From NCBI RefSeq assembly GCF_028751195.1, contig NZ_CP066784.1, positions 4,154,001 to 4,218,000 on the forward strand: a stretch of 64,000 bases of DNA, written 5' to 3'. The position numbers and the translations under genes were made by a program. Below are positions 52,480 through 60,879 of this stretch, in pieces. This DNA comes from Alicyclobacillus sp. ALC3. Its GTDB lineage: Bacteria; Bacillota; Bacilli; Alicyclobacillales; Alicyclobacillaceae. A model generated the notes under the pieces. That model searched no databases. It was not told the origin of the DNA and saw only the letters and a list, made by a program, of their open reading frames with translations. The number at the start of each line of letters is the position of its first letter. Position 1 is the first letter of the stretch.

Positions 52480-53378
52480 CGTTCCGTGCCGCCTTTTACT
52501 CGGTTTGGAAACGGTCGCTCACGTATCTGTTTGCCGAGTGGGACCGGACCATCTTGGTTTCCTTTCAGCCGCGGAAAATCACGCCATGCAACCAGTCCGT
52601 CTTCTATCCCGCTCCAGACCGGTGCGAACACGCCATGTCGTTCAAGGTCGGCTTCAGTGGCCGTCCACATCGTGGGGATCGGTTGGTGACGGAGCGCGTC
52701 CGAGCGCAGGTCTTCCCAAAGTTCAAGAATGCGTGAGGAGCGGTGTTCATCTCTCGTCACAAACAGCACATTGGCCAGCGTCATGTCCGTCCAAAACTTG
52801 GCGAGGACATCGGTGTATTGCCAAAGCTTGTGGTGTAGAACCCAGATATGCTCGCTCCCCGTGTCGTACTCGACGTGGAACACAAGCTCGCCGCCCTCCG
52901 CGAAACGGTAGGTGCCAAGGCCATCTGGACGCAAGGGAATGCTGCGTTTCCCTTTCGAGTCCACGAGCGCGTATCGTTCACCCGCGTCGCGCATGCCAAT
53001 CCATTCAATGAGCCCTTCCCGCATGGGTCGAGAGAGGCTTTCGCGAATGAGAGCGGCAAAGAAACGATGGACGCCGTAGAGGTGGGGAACCTGACCTGCT
53101 AGGACGCCCTTTTGCCGAAGCAGCCCGGCGTGATACTCCTTGGTCAGCCCGAAGGCTACCTCGATCCCGTCCTTCGTCAGGACCCACCCCCTGGCATTGC
53201 GACGGATGAAGTCAAGCGATAGGGATTCCATCCAGCCTTTGGCACGAAGAGATTGAAATGCCTTGTAGAGGGTATCGGTTTCGTAGTTTAGGAGCAGACT
53301 GATTTGTTCTGTCGTCAGCATACTGTAACGATACAGTGAGATGAGGATCTCGCTTTCAATGTGGCGAGGTACGTGCAT
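52476..53378 (-). CDS. Replication-relaxation (Replic_Relax) family protein
   Basis: 300 residues. The N-terminal winged helix ILISLYRYSMLTTEQISLLL (about residues 11-30) and the later charged GELVFHVEYDTGSEHIWVLH region fit the Replic_Relax family found in Gram-positive conjugative elements next to FtsK-like ATPases. It is thought to process or open DNA for transfer and may be the only relaxase-like protein visible. AAAGGAGGAG precedes ATG 53378. An iteron-like repeat lies just upstream (53493-53551). Confidence 0.83.
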   Translation of the reverse strand: MHVPRHIESEILISLYRYSMLTTEQISLLLNYETDTLYKAFQSLRAKGWMESLSLDFIRRNARGWVLTKDGIEVAFGLTKEYHAGLLRQKGVLAGQVPHLYGVHRFFAALIRESLSRPMREGLIEWIGMRDAGERYALVDSKGKRSIPLRPDGLGTYRFAEGGELVFHVEYDTGSEHIWVLHHKLWQYTDVLAKFWTDMTLANVLFVTRDEHRSSRILELWEDLRSDALRHQPIPTMWTATEADLERHGVFAPVWSGIEDGLVAWRDFPRLKGNQDGPVPLGKQIRERPFPNRVKGGTER

Positions 53379-53492
53379 ATGAGGACTCCTCCTTTCTCTC
53401 GGGGGGCGGATGTGGAACTATGTCCCGCTTCAGCGATCCCGGCGAGCCGCGCCGGACGCGGGATCTGAGGCGCGCAACGGGAGTGACGGTGG

Positions 53493-53551
53493 GACGCAAC
53501 CTTGTGCGAAATCCTGTTCGAAACGGTGTGCGTAACCCTGTGCGACGCCTG
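53493..53551. repeat. Iteron-like 12-bp tandem repeats
   Basis: Four contiguous 12-mers starting at 53504, 53516, 53528 and 53540 follow the pattern GTGCGAAANCCT with changes (GTGCGAAATCCT, GTTCGAAACGGT, GTGCGTAACCCT, GTGCGACGCCTG), plus a partial copy before them. They lie in the only sizeable gap (53379-53558) of the conjugation operon, between the coupling ATPase and Replic_Relax. They may be iterons for replication or transfer initiation, or regulator sites. Confidence 0.6.
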
Positions 53552-53558
53552 GAAGGCT

Positions 53559-55910
53559 TCAGATGCGGTAATCGAAGGGATCCTCCTGAAACGACGCCCT
53601 GCCCACCTTCACCTGTCCGGGTTTCGAGACAGCGGGTGACCCACCGTACATGGCCTCGATTTCCCGATCCACGTCCTCGGCGAGGCGGCCGTCGACGCGA
53701 TCGGAGCGCTCAAGGATTTGTCGCGCCCAATCGGGGTGACCGCTTTGAGCCAAAGGATTCTTCAGGGTAAAGAGCTCCGTGACGCCGCCGTCAAGTTTCG
53801 CGCGCACGAGTGCGTTCAGTTCGGGTAGGGTCATCAGCTCGCGGGACGTCACATCGGGCTTCAGCCAGCGCGTTAAACGGTCCGCATCCGGACCGCCGAG
53901 TTGCAGCAGCATGAGCGTACCGACATTACCCAGGATCCCGGCCAACACGGGATCGGGCAGTTGGTCGAGGTACTGCGTAGCAAGAAACAGGGAGAGGCCG
54001 AATTTGCGGTCTTCAGCGAGAATCTTCTGTAGCACATTGACCGCGTACAAATGACTCTCATCGCCGAAAAACACGTGTAGCCGCGAACGGTGTTCTGGTC
54101 GGCGCTTGCAGGTGAAGTGGAGGTCAATCAGGTAGAGTCCGGCGATGATTTTGACGGCGTCCGCAGTGCAACCGGATCCATCGATGAGCACGATGTGTCC
54201 TTCGTCCATCACGGTACGCGTGTCGATGGCACTCTTTGTCTGGCCGAGGATACGCCGGAGGGATGGGTAGGTGGTCAGTGCACCGAGCTTGTTCCAGATG
54301 GGCCCTAGGTGGTCAGCGATGTTTCGGATTTCTGCAAATTCGCCTGTCCAGAACTGCTGCAAATGCGGTGGGAGTTTGGGCAACAGTTTCTTACGGAACC
54401 GTTCGTTTGCAAACAGGTACGAAATCCCGAGCACCGTTTGTGGCGGGTTTTGCAGCAGGGACAGGACGTTGTTTCGCAAGTAGTGCTCGGAACGTGGCCG
54501 GGACCCTGGCCACAGTTCCTGCAGCGTGTTGATGAATTCCCCGGTAATCGCTTCGGCATCCGTTTGGTGGTCCATCCGAAACAAGTTGAGACCGCGCGGA
54601 TAATCGGTTGGACCGAGCGGGATTACGTGCACCTTCTCGTGCAGGCTTGGCGGAATGTGGGCGAGCAGGCGCTCGACCGCGCCGCCGTGTGGGTCAAAAA
54701 ACGTGAAACCGGACGCGGTGTCAGGGCGCTTCTGCATCTCGTCGATGAGCCCAAGCATGATCTGCAAAAGGGCGGTCGTTTTCCCAGAGCCAGTTGCCCC
54801 GGCGAGGAACGTATGCTTCGCGGCTTGGTTCAGCGGAATGCGAATCTCCTCATCTTCCGAGCCTGGGAAGTTGGACCACCCGAGTCGAATCCCATCCCGG
54901 GATGAGGCCGGCGGTGGGAGGATGAGTCCGGTCGTTGCCACCACATGACGGAAGCAGGGCTGCCCGCTGTCCGGCAGATGAACGAGGGAGCAGAGTTCCC
55001 CGGACGTCCACCACATGGGACGGGTTGGCGTCCCGCGCTCGATTGCCTTCGCAAGTCTGCGCTTGGAAATATGGATTGGGGTGAGCCACCCCTGCTTACG
55101 GAGTTGACCCATGGCGGCAAGGACCGCCGGAAGGTGCGCTCTCGCTACGGTGGAACCGTCTGCGAATAAACGGACAGATACCTGAAACGGGCGCTGATTG
55201 GGGGCAAGTCGGGATCGAATGGACTGTTTGTGTTCATGGTCTCGTTCACCTAGGGTTTGCATTGGTGAGTTTGGGGGTGCCTGTTTGCCGAATACCCCGG
55301 CCAAAATCTCGGCTGGTGAGAAATACTCAGACCTCTTCCTTTCTCCAGACACACGGGATTTTTGCAGGAGCGTACGCCGGAACCGTGCATCCCGGAGTGG
55401 CTTCATCCAGACCTCGAACACCCATCGACTGTGATGATCCGATCCGATGGTGGTGAGGATTCCGCTGAGAGGGTCATCCATGTTGCTAACGTGTTCTGGG
55501 GCAAGTGGCAGCCACGGTTCGAGTCCGTGTCCCCCTTTGCGCATCGAGAGGGCAACGGTTGGGCGGGTGGTCGAAAGATGGGCAGTGGGCGCATCGGCTG
55601 CCGGGATTAGGTGGACATTCGGATACGTCGAAGCAAAGGCAGAACGAAACGCAGGGGCACGGTCTCTCGCGACCCCAAAATAGAGACGGACGTTCGTTTG
55701 CTTGACTTCTTTCACCGCCAGGAACCGGATTGGGAGTGCCGTTCGCCATCCCCATTTATGTCGGTGCCAACCGAGGGTAGCTAAGGACTGTACCAACGTG
55801 TACGCCTGTGTCGGTGTGAAAGAACAGTCCGTCGGGAGGGCGACTCGGAAGTAGGTGAGGGAATGGCGCGGTGGACGCTTGCATGTTGGTTGTGGAAGGT
55901 CGTTGTTCAT
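53559..55910 (-). CDS. Conjugative coupling ATPase (VirD4/TraG-FtsK-like)
   Basis: 783 residues. After an N-terminal substrate-like region of about 380 residues comes the motor: Walker A FLAGATGSGKTTALLQIMLG, GFTFFDPHGGAVERLL, Walker B LHVFFGDESHLYAV, and LFLATQYLDQLPDPVLAGIL. It would recruit DNA to the channel and pump it. ATG 55910 overlaps the dam stop (ATGA); longer frames upstream only run through dam. It lacks obvious N-terminal membrane helices. Confidence 0.87.
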   Translation of the reverse strand: MNNDLPQPTCKRPPRHSLTYFRVALPTDCSFTPTQAYTLVQSLATLGWHRHKWGWRTALPIRFLAVKEVKQTNVRLYFGVARDRAPAFRSAFASTYPNVHLIPAADAPTAHLSTTRPTVALSMRKGGHGLEPWLPLAPEHVSNMDDPLSGILTTIGSDHHSRWVFEVWMKPLRDARFRRTLLQKSRVSGERKRSEYFSPAEILAGVFGKQAPPNSPMQTLGERDHEHKQSIRSRLAPNQRPFQVSVRLFADGSTVARAHLPAVLAAMGQLRKQGWLTPIHISKRRLAKAIERGTPTRPMWWTSGELCSLVHLPDSGQPCFRHVVATTGLILPPPASSRDGIRLGWSNFPGSEDEEIRIPLNQAAKHTFLAGATGSGKTTALLQIMLGLIDEMQKRPDTASGFTFFDPHGGAVERLLAHIPPSLHEKVHVIPLGPTDYPRGLNLFRMDHQTDAEAITGEFINTLQELWPGSRPRSEHYLRNNVLSLLQNPPQTVLGISYLFANERFRKKLLPKLPPHLQQFWTGEFAEIRNIADHLGPIWNKLGALTTYPSLRRILGQTKSAIDTRTVMDEGHIVLIDGSGCTADAVKIIAGLYLIDLHFTCKRRPEHRSRLHVFFGDESHLYAVNVLQKILAEDRKFGLSLFLATQYLDQLPDPVLAGILGNVGTLMLLQLGGPDADRLTRWLKPDVTSRELMTLPELNALVRAKLDGGVTELFTLKNPLAQSGHPDWARQILERSDRVDGRLAEDVDREIEAMYGGSPAVSKPGQVKVGRASFQEDPFDYRI

Positions 55911-56698
55911 TCGGTACGTACCTCGTCGCCGAGTGTGTAATTTCGAATGAGGAGTTCGCCGGACTTTTTTCCGGTTTTCTGTCGGCTGATGGAGTAGTGA
56001 ACGTCGATGGATTCCATGTGAAAGTCGATGTACCATGCTCGGACATCCGGATGGTCGTTGATGCTAAGCAGCCACTTGCCTTCGATAGAGGCGAGCGTAT
56101 CTCGCAGCTTCAGGTGATCTTCGCGCGTGAATGGATGTTGGTGGTACCCGGTCAGATTGTAGTACGGGGGATCGCAGTAGAAAAACGTGTCCGGACCATC
56201 ATATCGGGGAATCACGTCATCAAAGGGGCGATTTTCGATATACACTCCGCAAAGCCGTTTGTGGGCCGCTTCGATTCGGGGGCGGATGGCCGAGAAATCA
56301 AACGCCGGTTTGCCGCGGCCGTAGCCCCAGTCATAGGAATCGTTGTACTTGCCACCGAAATGTGACTGCACCCGGTAGTAAAAGTCGTATGCTCGGAGTA
56401 GCGGGTCGCGCTCGGTGTGTCGTCGGTCCATGATGCGAACGAACTCTTCCCGGGAATAGAGCGTCCAGTCGAACTGGTGCAAAAAGCCCTCCAGGTCATG
56501 TTTCACAACTTGGTAGAAATTGACGAGTTCCGTGTTGACGTCTGCAATCACCTCCGCTTTGGACCTTGGCTTCGCGAAAAAGACCCATCCGGCACCGAAG
56601 AATGGTTCCACATAACAGGTATGCTCGGGAATGAGCGGGAGGATGACCCGACGCAACCGAGCCTTACCCCCTTGCCATTTGATTGGGCTTTGGAGCAT
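55907..56698 (-). CDS. DNA adenine methyltransferase (D12 class) of the ICE
   Basis: 263 residues. Motifs are IKWQGGKARLRRVILPLIPE (about residues 6-25), VEPFFGAGWVFF (about 31-42), and YCDPPYYNLTG (about 182-192). It methylates N6 of adenine in an unknown sequence, sharing only the class signature with the chromosomal-type dam at 2144-2950. ATG 56698 follows AAGGAGG. It heads the conjugation operon and overlaps the coupling ATPase start, so methylation may protect the incoming element or regulate transfer. Confidence 0.9.
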   Translation of the reverse strand: MLQSPIKWQGGKARLRRVILPLIPEHTCYVEPFFGAGWVFFAKPRSKAEVIADVNTELVNFYQVVKHDLEGFLHQFDWTLYSREEFVRIMDRRHTERDPLLRAYDFYYRVQSHFGGKYNDSYDWGYGRGKPAFDFSAIRPRIEAAHKRLCGVYIENRPFDDVIPRYDGPDTFFYCDPPYYNLTGYHQHPFTREDHLKLRDTLASIEGKWLLSINDHPDVRAWYIDFHMESIDVHYSISRQKTGKKSGELLIRNYTLGDEVRTE

Positions 56699-56720
56699 GA
56701 ACACACCTCCTTGTTAGCGA

Positions 56721-56746
56721 CAAAAAAGACAGCGATGGGATCGCTG
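56721..56746 (-). terminator. Intrinsic terminator in the conjugation-operon leader
   Basis: On the minus strand a 7-bp stem CAGCGAT/ATCGCTG (56730-56746) with a 3-base loop is followed by TCTTTTTTG. It lies only about 10 bases before the ribosome site of the ICE methylase, so any leftward transcript must pass it to express the conjugation genes. No gene ends just upstream on that strand. Confidence 0.75.
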
Positions 56747-57119
56747 CCTGTACGTCTGAGCTTTCTTTCTGTGATAGCAGAATAACTCTTGAAAACAGGG
56801 GCTTGGGTGCGCGACGAGTGCCACCAGTGTCTTCAGGGCTTATTATCCTGACACAAGGTGGTGAATGGGTAGGGCATGACAACACGACACAAACGCGTGC
56901 TCTATCGGTCTATCTCATCAGTATCACCTGCTTTCGTTCGAAACAGTGTGCAGGGCGTAAATTCGCGTTCGATGAGAGGTTGGATTTGTGTACTTGCATG
57001 ATACCTCGGGAAGTCGGGGGTTGCGGTGCCGTGAGGGTGCCGAAACTGGATCAGATATGACTTGCTGACGTTTGAAACAAGAGGTAATCTTGGACAAACC
57101 TAAGCGGGAGATGGTGTCC
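56747..57119. other. Leader/intergenic region of the conjugation operon
   Basis: No gene visible on either strand. On the minus strand this should hold the promoter and leader RNA for the methylase-led conjugation operon, ending in the terminator at 56721-56746. On the plus strand it holds the promoter for the hypothetical gene at 57120. Confidence 0.45.
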
Positions 57120-57410
57120 ATGTGTGAACTCGCAAGCCGACTTTTGGGCGAGAAACTGATCGATGACTTCTATGAAGCAGATGGTACGAGGATTCAGGTA
57201 GAGCCGACAACAGATAGTCTGACCGAAGAGTTGAAAATACTTCTTCCAACAGACGCACATGCACTTTTGTTTCGGTGGGAAGCGCAGTGTACCGAGGCAT
57301 GCGAGGCAGAGCTACGGCGGTTTGCTCGGTTTGTGGCGGATACCCTATTGGCAGGCAGCGACTACATGGCGGGTGTTCGATCTCGATCTGAATCGCCCGG
57401 TGGAGAGTGA
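57120..57410 (+). CDS. Hypothetical ICE protein
   Basis: 96 residues, acidic and helical (CELASRLLGEKLIDDFYEAD near the start, CEAELRRFARFVADTLLAGS near the end). No family recognised. ATG 57120 has GGGAG nine bases upstream; an in-frame TTG at 57072 would extend it by 16 residues. Its 3' end overlaps the convergent ImmA-like gene by 49 bases, which casts some doubt on one of the two ends. Confidence 0.45.
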   Translation: MCELASRLLGEKLIDDFYEADGTRIQVEPTTDSLTEELKILLPTDAHALLFRWEAQCTEACEAELRRFARFVADTLLAGSDYMAGVRSRSESPGGE

Positions 57411-57787
57411 TGCGTTCCAGACATCATGTTGGGCGCTGGGGGCCTCGTGCACCCGGCGCCAAATCGCAAGTAATGTGCGAATTCCCGGGCCTCCGCTTCC
57501 CACACGGAAGGGCCGGGTTCGTCGAGTTCAATGAACAGTGAACTGTATTGCCGGTGCAAGAGGTAGTGACCGAGCCCGTGTGCAATGTATTCGCTCTGCT
57601 GGGTTGCGGAGGCGGTGATGTCGTAACTGAAGAAAGCCTCCTCTGCATAACAGACAAAAACACCCCATAACCCGGACGGCGTTCGGCTTGGTATGAGATG
57701 AAGATTGAGTTTCTGACTGAGTTGATATGGATCACTCGTTCCGTATGTATGGACAATGTGAGCCACAATTTGTTGAATATCCCCCAT
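57362..57787 (-). CDS. ImmA/IrrE-type protein lacking the catalytic glutamate
   Basis: About 141 residues with the ImmA layout: QQIVAHIVHTYGTSDPYQLS, then GVFVCYAEEAFFSYD and the zinc helix. In place of H-E-x-x-H it reads IAHGLGHYLLH (His70, Gly71, His74), so the general-base Glu is missing. The third ligand region is EAEAREFAHYLRFGAG. ImmA proteases cleave ICE and phage repressors on induction. This version may be dead, regulatory or the product of a point mutation. The frame after residue 115 may be altered sequence. Confidence 0.75.
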   Translation of the reverse strand: MGDIQQIVAHIVHTYGTSDPYQLSQKLNLHLIPSRTPSGLWGVFVCYAEEAFFSYDITASATQQSEYIAHGLGHYLLHRQYSSLFIELDEPGPSVWEAEAREFAHYLRFGAGCTRPPAPNMMSGTHHSPPGDSDRDRTPAM

Positions 57788-58087
57788 TTTCACCATCACC
57801 CATCCCACAAGGTAATCTCTGAATCGGTGTCGGTTTTCTATGTTCTCTCTATCGACTGATGGTTCGGAAGCGGTTATCTGATATTTCGAACAGCGAATGG
57901 TATAAAAAGTATATCACTTGCAGCCGAATTTGAACCTTAAGATTCATGAAGGTATGAACCCTCAGCCGTCTGTTTGGGTCCTTGTTGGTTGCACGAGTCT
58001 TCGCACCAATACCTCGTTGCATAGCTACATGCGGCGGCGCTGCTAAAGTTGTTCAAATTGACAGGATATTTCCAATGGACGGCGAAT

Positions 58088-59620
58088 ATGAAAACTAAAA
58101 TGGGTTGTTCGACAGGGGGTATAGCTAAAGTGTTTATCTACCCTGATCTAACAGAATCACTACAGCAACTGTGGGCGTTAGGTTTGGTGATCAGTCCTTG
58201 GTTGGCCGACGTCGATGGGGATGGTCGGTTCGACCCGCTCATCCACGAACTGCTAAACCTCCGGGCCAGGGAATGCGCATACACGTACTGGACGGAGAAC
58301 GAACGGGCATACGTCTTGAACGATTTGGCGGCGCCGGAGCGGATGGCGCAAGTAGCCGTTTATGAAATTGCGGCATCGACAGCCGTATATATGGCCCATG
58401 AAACCACCGGCCAATTGGAGGTCGATAAAACGCTGGTACTAGAAGCCATGAATCGCGTGGAATCCTTTATCGAGCAACATCGATTCGGGACTCTTTTGCA
58501 ACTCTATATGCTGGTGACGAGTTGGGAAAACCACAATGCCCTACGCTATTATGGCGAAATACCCGAACGCGATTTTGTTCGTGGTACCTGGCATCGACCG
58601 TGGGTGGACTACAGTCTTGGTGAGGAACTGATGTTTGCGACGCTCGTCGGTAATATCCGTCTTGAACGCCGCGGTGATCGGCGGTTTGTACGAATGACAG
58701 ACGAAGGACAGGAAGTGTTGGAACGAACGACAGCGATATTGGAAACGGCCGGTTATTTTCGTCAGCGTCTGAATATGCTTCGCGTTTCGCAGTTCAACTT
58801 GTTCGACAGATATGAACAGTTGGCCCATGAAATCTGGCCCTATGCTATGAAACAGCGTCAAGAGTTCTTGCAATGGGTAGGGATACAGCCGGACATGCAG
58901 GTGCTCGAACTTGGCTGTGCAAACGGTGTACTTACTTTCGATGGAGGACTCGTGGCTAGAGTGGGGCCGTCCGGTTTTGTGGTGGCGGTCGATCCTGCGG
59001 TGGGTATGTTGGCCCGTGCACGGTTGAAGCAGAAGCAACTTGGGGTAGGGTGGGTATCTTTTCGTCAAGGAAGGGCTGAGGAACTGCCGATCGAGGGCGA
59101 ACAATTCGACGTAGCAGTTGGAACTGGTTTTTTACATTTCACGGATCGACGACAAGCGCTGTCGGAAATGAAGCGAGGGGTACGTCCGGGGGGGACCATT
59201 GCCAGCATGCATCCTCTCAAAGCCAGCCTGAATGCTCCATTTTTTCAGGAGTGGTTCAAACCCATTTTGGAACTGGCAGCAAAACGCCAGGATCAACCAA
59301 AGGATTATCTGCTCGACTCGGAGATGGTCCGTAAGGACTTTGCGGATGCTGGACTGACGGATATAGAAGAACTAGAATTGCAGCTCGAGTCCGTTTTTTT
59401 CGATCCTGTAAAAGTCGTTGAACACTTCATCCGTGGAGTCGGCTGGTTCGGAGAGGAACTATCGCCTCTACCTTGGCAGGCGAGAGAAGACCTCATTCAA
59501 GAACTCATCGACCGTGGTCAGTCCGTCTGTGAACGATATTCCAAGAGTGAACGGATTTTTCGTTTTCCCATGCAGGCAATTAAGGCTCGGGTTCCGACGG
59601 GCGGATCCAACACAACCTGA
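58088..59620 (+). CDS. SAM-dependent methyltransferase with N-terminal winged-helix-like domain
   Basis: 510 residues from ATG 58088 (TTG 58049 is an alternative; neither has a good ribosome site). Residues about 260-420 are a class I methyltransferase: MQVLELGCANGVLTFDGGLV (SAM loop), VVAVDPAVGMLARARLK and FDVAVGTGFLHFTDRRQALS. The first 230 residues are helical with a late winged-helix-like piece (RRGDRRFVRMTDEGQEVLER). The target could be a small molecule or protein. It lies in ICE cargo just ahead of a c-di-GMP riboswitch. Confidence 0.75.
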   Translation: MKTKMGCSTGGIAKVFIYPDLTESLQQLWALGLVISPWLADVDGDGRFDPLIHELLNLRARECAYTYWTENERAYVLNDLAAPERMAQVAVYEIAASTAVYMAHETTGQLEVDKTLVLEAMNRVESFIEQHRFGTLLQLYMLVTSWENHNALRYYGEIPERDFVRGTWHRPWVDYSLGEELMFATLVGNIRLERRGDRRFVRMTDEGQEVLERTTAILETAGYFRQRLNMLRVSQFNLFDRYEQLAHEIWPYAMKQRQEFLQWVGIQPDMQVLELGCANGVLTFDGGLVARVGPSGFVVAVDPAVGMLARARLKQKQLGVGWVSFRQGRAEELPIEGEQFDVAVGTGFLHFTDRRQALSEMKRGVRPGGTIASMHPLKASLNAPFFQEWFKPILELAAKRQDQPKDYLLDSEMVRKDFADAGLTDIEELELQLESVFFDPVKVVEHFIRGVGWFGEELSPLPWQAREDLIQELIDRGQSVCERYSKSERIFRFPMQAIKARVPTGGSNTT

Positions 59621-59650
59621 ACATCGTCGGAGCTAAAGACTAATTGAATA

Positions 59651-59735
59651 AAAGATGGGCAAACCCTGCGAAAGTAGGGGACGCAAAGCTACAGGGACTA
59701 AGGGACCGGAATCGGTCTACTGTCAGCCAGTTGCC
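59651..59735 (+). ncRNA. c-di-GMP-I riboswitch in ICE cargo
   Basis: Aptamer blocks in order: GATGGGCAAACCCTGCGAAA (59654-59673), GTAGGGGACGCAAAGCTACA (59674-59693), GGGACTAAGG, the P3 hairpin GACCGGAATCGGTC, and closing CAGCCAGTTGCC (59724-59735). It lies about 65 bases upstream of a regulator gene. The ribosome site GAGGGGGGCTT (59785-59795) can pair with AAGCC and CCTC in 59751-59765, so ligand-controlled access to that site is likely. Confidence 0.92.
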
Positions 59736-59800
59736 ACATTATTATCCGTGAAGCCTTGCCTCCCCGGTTCACTGTTACAGAAACGAGGGGGGCTTGGGTG

Positions 59801-60151
59801 ATGAATCGCGAAATGGAAAGTCGCATCTCACTTGGCGACGATTGCTATCTGAATTTAAACGGTGCAGTGCTTGTCAAAGACGGAGAGGTCAGGTACCTGA
59901 CTCCGATTGCATTTCGCTTGCTTCGTCATTTGGCCGAGCACATCGGGGAAGTCGTCTCCAGCGACGAGTTGTTTCTTCGGGGGTGGGGAGAGAATAGTAT
60001 GGCCCAGCGAGACGAACTATATGTTTTTATCCGGCAGATTCGGATGCAACTTGAGGACAATCCCAATACACCGACATGCCTGAAAACGCTTCGGCGACGC
60101 GGTTACATACTATGCGCACGCCAATTACAAGGGAGTTCTTGTGCGCCATAG
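59801..60151 (+). CDS. Stand-alone OmpR/PhoB-type winged-helix regulator under c-di-GMP control
   Basis: 116 residues consisting only of a Trans_reg_C domain: LTPIAFRLLRHLAEHIGEVV, SSDELFLRGWGEN, YVFIRQIRMQLEDNPNTPTC and LKTLRRRGYIL are the standard helices and wing. There is no receiver domain. ATG 59801 is eight bases after GAGGGGGG. As an ICE-borne DNA-binding protein behind a c-di-GMP riboswitch, it would convert second-messenger level into transcription of unknown targets, perhaps the ICE itself. Confidence 0.88.
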   Translation: MNREMESRISLGDDCYLNLNGAVLVKDGEVRYLTPIAFRLLRHLAEHIGEVVSSDELFLRGWGENSMAQRDELYVFIRQIRMQLEDNPNTPTCLKTLRRRGYILCARQLQGSSCAP

Positions 60152-60438
60152 TCATATAATCATTGGAATGGGACGATGTGACGGTGTTACTTTGGGGCGG
60201 CGTATGCGTGAAATTTGAATGATGAGCTTCTTGAATATCCGCCCCTGGTTTGTCCTGTAAAAAGACAACGATTGCTGCCAGAGTGCCGAACTATATTGTG
60301 GTTCACCGGTGAAGATCCCGCTAAAGGTGGTTATATCTAAGTTGGTCCGCATCTACTTGGACTCCAAGTCCAAAGCAGATGACCTTACGGAGGGTCTACC
60401 ACCTTCTTACACCCACTCCACATCCGCTTGTCGCGCCA

Positions 60439-60879
60439 CTAGTGGCGTGCTAGCCACTGCCATATGCGCGACAGTAGACCACTTTTTTTCCGCTCAGCCA
60501 CCGACTGGTCTGGGACATCCACCTGTTCTCTGGTTCGCCCCTCGTAGTAGGCTCTGAGTGCGCCGGAATCGCGCTCTCGGCCTGCCTCAATCTCCTCTTG
60601 CGTCCATTTCTCCGCCCAACGAATTTCATTGTTCCGAATCCAGTAGTGAGATCGGCAAGGAAATTGCCAACTTCCAACTGAGGGCGATAGCGAGACCGAA
60701 TCCCCGTCGAAACAGAGGTGCCACCGAGCCGATTTAATTGGTGTGACAACCTTGTTTCCGCACCCGCAAGGGCATTGGTGGACAGCCGTTCTATATCGAA
60801 TGGAAATATACAGAATTCCTTCATCAGGATTAGCAGGGATTACATCGACAAACTGGTGCGTGACAAAGGATCGCCTCAT
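60439..60879 (-). CDS. DUF6527 protein of a ubiquitin-like system
   Basis: 146 residues. Characteristic text: DVIPANPDEGILYISIRYRT, QCPCGCGNKVVTPIKSARWH, and SVGSWQFPCRSHYWI. The Cys-x-Cys-Gly-Cys and the later Cys/His suggest a zinc site. These proteins repeatedly occur with multi-ubiquitin-domain and ThiF/E1 genes; role unknown. ATG 60879 has GGGGAG eight bases upstream and overlaps the E1 stop (ATGA). Confidence 0.85.
   Translation of the reverse strand: MRRSFVTHQFVDVIPANPDEGILYISIRYRTAVHQCPCGCGNKVVTPIKSARWHLCFDGDSVSLSPSVGSWQFPCRSHYWIRNNEIRWAEKWTQEEIEAGRERDSGALRAYYEGRTREQVDVPDQSVAERKKSGLLSRIWQWLARH

Noticed and set aside
53420..53770. A plus-strand frame with VRNP-like repeats
   Set aside because: Its repeats come from the 12-bp DNA iterons and the second half is antisense to the coupling ATPase gene; no ribosome site of note.
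56747..56930. GGTGGCAC sequence in the minus-strand leader before the terminator, resembling a T-box core
   Set aside because: No stem I, specifier loop or aminoacyl-tRNA synthetase/amino acid gene; the match to the T-box consensus is partial and probably chance.
60357..60369. CTTGGACTCCAAG palindrome, similar to the NmlR-type dyad
   Set aside because: It lacks the two-base centre and a MerR-type promoter around it, and no gene starts just downstream.
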